Assembly: GCA_964426655.1 (NCBI GenBank)
Contig: CAYRQT010000003.1
Coordinates: forward strand, 1-64,000
Source: RGIG8306 sp964426655
GTDB lineage: Bacteria > Bacillota > Clostridia > Lachnospirales > Lachnospiraceae
DNA: 64,000 bases
Reading direction: 5' to 3'
Shown here piece after piece: positions 61,203-64,000 of the stretch; positions within the stretch are counted from its first letter, which is position 1, and each line of letters begins with the position of its first letter. Made by a program: the position numbers and the translations under genes. The notes beneath the pieces were generated by a model, which worked only from the letters and a program-made list of their open reading frames with translations, had not been told where the DNA came from and did no database searches.

Positions 61203-61613
61203 CTATGTTGCAAAATCTGCCAGGAGATTGGCCAACGTGACGCTTGCCAGTTTTTCCCATGTGGCTTCTTCGATTTGTCCATACACAGCCTTGAGTGCCT
61301 GCTCTATTTTTGCACCGACCGGACATTCCGGATTGGAGTGATGGTGGATATCGAACAGATGCTGTTCATCCTCCACGGCCTGGAAAACATCCAGCAAACG
61401 GATTTCCTCCGGAGGGCGATGGAGGGACGTAGCCCCTTTGCCCGTACAGGAATCAATCAGATTCGCTTTCTTCATCCGGCTCATTAGCCGACGCACCAAT
61501 GCAGGATTGGTATGGATGCTGGAAGCAATGTAGTCACTTGTGACCGGTGTCCCATTGCTGAGAGCAATCACACTCAGGATATGTAAACTCACAGATAATT
61601 TTGTGGAATACAT
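61203..61613 (-). CDS. Rrf2-family regulator (YwnA-like)
   Basis: A 136-residue Rrf2 transcription factor: N-terminal winged helix with SDYIASSIHTNPALVRRLMSR and a wing, then RPPEEIRLLDVFQAVEDEQHLF. Only one Cys remains in the sensor loop (NPECPVG), so it does not bind a classical three-Cys iron-sulfur cluster as IscR does; single-Cys thiol sensing is likelier. An operator GTAAC-N7-GTTAC overlaps its own -10. Confidence 0.88.
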   Translation of the reverse strand: MYSTKLSVSLHILSVIALSNGTPVTSDYIASSIHTNPALVRRLMSRMKKANLIDSCTGKGATSLHRPPEEIRLLDVFQAVEDEQHLFDIHHHSNPECPVGAKIEQALKAVYGQIEEATWEKLASVTLANLLADFAT

Positions 61614-61628
61614 GTCTTGCCTCCTTTT

Positions 61629-61663
61629 GTAACCATTATAGTTACTAATATCCTTTTTGTCAA
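61629..61663 (-). promoter_or_regulatory. Rrf2 promoter with operator
   Basis: Minus-strand TTGACA (61658-61663) and TATAAT (61635-61640), spacer 17. The inverted repeat GTAAC-N7-GTTAC (61629-61645) covers the -10, as expected for autorepression. Confidence 0.7.
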
Positions 61664-61726
61664 GTGTGCAATTTAATTTTTTTAAATTTAATTTTTAACA
61701 ATCCGGTGGGAGATGTCCCTTTTTTC

Positions 61727-61755
61727 TAGACATCCCATGGGCAGTGTGCTATTAT
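61727..61755 (+). promoter_or_regulatory. pncB promoter
   Basis: TAGACA (61727-61732) and TATTAT (61750-61755) spaced by 17 bases. A 16-base-period direct repeat TATACCATT (61753-61761, 61769-61777) overlaps the -10 and start site and may be a regulator target. A hairpin GATGTC-N11-GACATC lies just upstream. Confidence 0.55.
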
Positions 61756-61828
61756 ACCATTAAGCTAATATACCATTGTAGAAGGGAGTGCGACCGGATT
61801 TCTAAAGCATTCCGATCGCTATACGTGC

Positions 61829-63298
61829 ATGCAAAATTTAACGTTATTGACAGATCTGTATGAATTAACCATGATGCAGGGTTATTTTTTGGCAGATCGA
61901 AGAGACATCGTTGTCTTTGATGCCTTTTTTCGTGAAAATCCCTGTGGCAATGGATACTCTATTGCTGCGGGACTGGAACAGGTCATTACCTATATCAAGG
62001 AGCTGTCCTTCTCTTATGAGGACATTGCCTACCTGAAATCTACAGGCCTGTTTCGGGATGTTTTTCTGGATTACCTGCGGGGCTTTCACTTTACCGGAGA
62101 TATTTACGCGATCCCGGAAGGAAGTGTGATGTTTCCCCAGGAGCCGTTTTTAAAGGTCGTGGCTCCCATTATGGAGGCGCAGCTTCTGGAAGCTGCCGTA
62201 CTAAACATCTTAAACCACCAGTCTCTGATTGCCACCCGGGCTGCCCGGGTAGTTCACGCCGCCCAGGGAGACGGTGTTATGGAATTTGGTCTGCGCCGGG
62301 CGCAGGGACCGGACGCCGGTATCTATGGCGCCAGAGCCACTGTCATTGCCGGCTGTGTTGGCACCTCCAATGTGCTTGCCGGAAAAATGTTCAACATTCC
62401 GGTAAAAGGCACCCATGCCCATAGCTGGATCATGAGTTTCCCCGATGAGCTCACTGCATTCCGCACCTATGCCAGCCTGTATCCTTCTGCCTGCCTGTTA
62501 CTGGTAGACACCTATGATACGCTTCGCTCCGGCATCCCCAATGCCATTCAAGTCTTTACGGAAATGCGGGAAGCAGGCATCCCGCTTACCTTCTATGGCA
62601 TTCGCCTCGACAGTGGAGATTTGGCCTATCTGACCAAACAGGCAAAAAAAATGCTGGATGCAGCAGGGTTTACAGATGCGGTCATTTCAGCTTCCGGTGA
62701 CCTGGACGAGACCATCATTACCAGCCTGAAGGAGCAGGGGGCCGCCATTAACTCCTGGGGGGTGGGTACAAAGATGATTACTTCCAGTGACTGGTCTGCC
62801 TTTGGGGGCGTGTACAAACTGTCTGCCATTCGAGATGAAGCCACCGGAAAGTTTTTACCGAAAATCAAAAAATCTGAAAACTCGGCCAAGGTCACCAATC
62901 CTGGTAACAAAGTGGTCTATCGTATCTATGGAAAAGATTCCGGTAAAATCATTGCAGATTTAATTGCCCTTGCCGATGAGCAACTGGATCCCGCCCAACC
63001 CCTTCATCTTTTTGACCCGGTGGACACCTGGAAAAAAACGTATCTGGATCCTGGATCATACACCATCCGGGAGCTTTTAGTCCCAGTTTTTCGCAATGGC
63101 ACCTGTATCTATGAATCTCCTTCAGTCATGGAAATTCAAAGGATCTGCCGAAAAGAACTGGATACCCTGTGGCCCGAGACGCTTCGTCTGACAAACCCGC
63201 ACCGGGTGTATGTGGATTTATCTCATAAGCTTTACAAATTGAAAAATCAGTTATTGGATGCATATTCTCAGGACCCGGATAATGCCGGACAGTCCTGA
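61829..63298 (+). CDS. pncB: Nicotinate phosphoribosyltransferase
   Basis: Salvages nicotinate into NAD. 489 residues. Seen: LTLLTDLYELTMMQGYF at the N terminus (fixing the start at 61829), MEFGLRRAQGPDAG with the catalytic region, GTHAHSWIMSFPDE with the phosphorylated His, and YGIRLDSGDLAYL. The start has no ribosome site within 15 bases; a GAAGGGAG lies about 40 bases up, followed by a possible hairpin (61790-61819). Followed by malQ after 15 bases. Confidence 0.95.
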   Translation: MQNLTLLTDLYELTMMQGYFLADRRDIVVFDAFFRENPCGNGYSIAAGLEQVITYIKELSFSYEDIAYLKSTGLFRDVFLDYLRGFHFTGDIYAIPEGSVMFPQEPFLKVVAPIMEAQLLEAAVLNILNHQSLIATRAARVVHAAQGDGVMEFGLRRAQGPDAGIYGARATVIAGCVGTSNVLAGKMFNIPVKGTHAHSWIMSFPDELTAFRTYASLYPSACLLLVDTYDTLRSGIPNAIQVFTEMREAGIPLTFYGIRLDSGDLAYLTKQAKKMLDAAGFTDAVISASGDLDETIITSLKEQGAAINSWGVGTKMITSSDWSAFGGVYKLSAIRDEATGKFLPKIKKSENSAKVTNPGNKVVYRIYGKDSGKIIADLIALADEQLDPAQPLHLFDPVDTWKKTYLDPGSYTIRELLVPVFRNGTCIYESPSVMEIQRICRKELDTLWPETLRLTNPHRVYVDLSHKLYKLKNQLLDAYSQDPDNAGQS

Positions 63299-63313
63299 TT
63301 AGGGGGAGAAAAT

Positions 63314-64000
63314 ATGGAACTGGACAATCCGCGCTATTCGGGTATTTTGCTACATCCCACTTCCCTGCCATCGGCAGAGGGAATCGGAGATTTTGGAGAC
63401 GGTGCCTACGCCTTTGTGGATTTTTTGCAAGCTTCCGGCCAAAAGCTCTGGCAGGTGCTGCCGTTTGGCCCCACAAGTTATGGGGATTCCCCTTATCAGG
63501 GATTTTCCGCTTTTGCCGGCCAGCCGCTTTTAATCAGCATGAAGCAGTTGGTCAAAGATGGTCTTTTAACAGAAGAAGATCTGAAGGAAGGCTGGCATCT
63601 GCCTACCTTCTTTGTAGATTACGCAAAGGTACAGGCCTTTAAGTTCGGCTGTCTGGAAAAAGCCTACAAATCTTTCACAAAAAATGCTTCTTCTGATGTG
63701 CAGCAGCATTTTAAAAATTTCTGTCTTCAGGAAAGCTTCTGGCTGGAGGATTATGCGCTCTTTATGGCCTGCAAAGAACAAAACGGACAAGTCAGCTTTT
63801 TGGAATGGGATCAGCCCTACCGCAACCCCACTCCGGAACAAAAAAAGGCCCTCACTGCACAACTGCAGGAACGAGTTCAGTATTACCAGTTTGTTCAAAT
63901 GCTCTTTTTTTCACAATGGGGGGCGCTTCGCCGTTATGCCAATGAAAAGGGCATTTCCATCATAGGAGACATGCCCCTGTATGTCTCCCTGGACTCTGCA
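63314..64000 (+). CDS. malQ: 4-alpha-glucanotransferase, partial at window edge
   Basis: N-terminal 229 residues of amylomaltase, which rearranges maltodextrins. Seen: RYSGILLHPTSLPSAEGIGDFG, the family's opening, KLWQVLPFGPTSYGDSPYQ, and GDMPLYVS at the edge. Start ATG after AGGGGGAG. It continues beyond the window. Cotranscribed with pncB. Confidence 0.95.
   Translation, partial: MELDNPRYSGILLHPTSLPSAEGIGDFGDGAYAFVDFLQASGQKLWQVLPFGPTSYGDSPYQGFSAFAGQPLLISMKQLVKDGLLTEEDLKEGWHLPTFFVDYAKVQAFKFGCLEKAYKSFTKNASSDVQQHFKNFCLQESFWLEDYALFMACKEQNGQVSFLEWDQPYRNPTPEQKKALTAQLQERVQYYQFVQMLFFSQWGALRRYANEKGISIIGDMPLYVSLDSA

Noticed and set aside
1..64000. CRISPR arrays, prophage, insertion sequences, restriction or other defence islands
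   Set aside because: No regular repeat-spacer series, transposase, integrase, phage structural gene or known defence gene was seen on either strand.

Overview
The window is a stretch of chromosome from a low-to-moderate G+C Gram-positive anaerobe, most likely class Clostridia (Bacillota) and probably near Lachnospiraceae. This rests on NrdR, CoaX, AddAB instead of RecBCD, a T-box in front of ileS, a Gram-positive-type LexA box, and small lineage proteins I recall as DUF6110 and DUF5688. Two further clues are a biotin-decarboxylase type Na+ pump and the absence of any outer-membrane gene. The genus is an inference. I found no phage, insertion sequence, rRNA operon or CRISPR array. Three runs of N (2208-2217, 31082-31099, 58558-58567) are scaffold gaps; the last two fall inside aroE and ileS.

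Layout. 0-5.3 kb: a metal P-type ATPase operon with a 26-residue membrane peptide and a DUF6110-like protein, a divergent Cys-rich AraC regulator, and a PadR / permease-prefix / DUF4097 operon. 5.3-6.6 kb: Na+ pump beta subunit plus a 48-residue gamma-like subunit. 6.7-11.4 kb: an ABC-2 exporter and a zinc locus (znuCB-zur divergent from znuA, with two Zur-like operators between). 11.4-18.6 kb: one tight seven-gene operon, putP-ubiD-ubiA-ubiX-binding lipoprotein-ATPase-permease, which reads as late menaquinone synthesis joined to a dedicated importer. 18.7-25.9 kb: an iron alcohol dehydrogenase, then metA, ligA, a pseudouridine synthase, queA and an acidic membrane protein. 25.9-29.2 kb: tRNA-Arg(CCG), DUF5688 protein, glmM, PHP phosphatase. 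29.2-34.4 kb: prfC-nrdR-yqeG-aroE-aroK-aroQ-efp. 34.5-36.7 kb: a LexA-controlled radical SAM / TIGR03915 pair. 36.8-39.7 kb: coaX and a eukaryote-like glgB. 39.8-46.8 kb: addB-addA, each with a frameshift. 46.8-54.6 kb: a CopG regulator, a CYTH protein, and an operon of two CydDC-like ABC halves, DUF454, UlaG-like hydrolase, a lactate/malate-type dehydrogenase and a frameshifted glycerate kinase. 54.6-60.5 kb: glgP behind T-box controlled ileS. 60.6-64 kb: Rrf2 regulator with an FMN reductase, pncB, and the start of malQ.

How the parts connect. Glycogen metabolism is spread over glgB, glgP and malQ. The shikimate genes aroE, aroK and aroQ supply chorismate, the starting point of both known menaquinone routes. 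Metal and redox control recurs: Zur boxes, an Rrf2 operator, and a palindrome of the form GTTAGY-N4-RCTAAC that occurs both beside the AraC regulator at 2.7 kb and before the CydDC-like operon at 54.5 kb. The most promising candidate for a poorly described system is the 11.4-18.6 kb operon. The LexA-controlled radical SAM pair is next.

Limits. All calls come from reading the sequence and recalled family knowledge; no database search was run. The frameshifts in addA, addB and glycerate kinase all lie at short homopolymers and may be sequencing errors.
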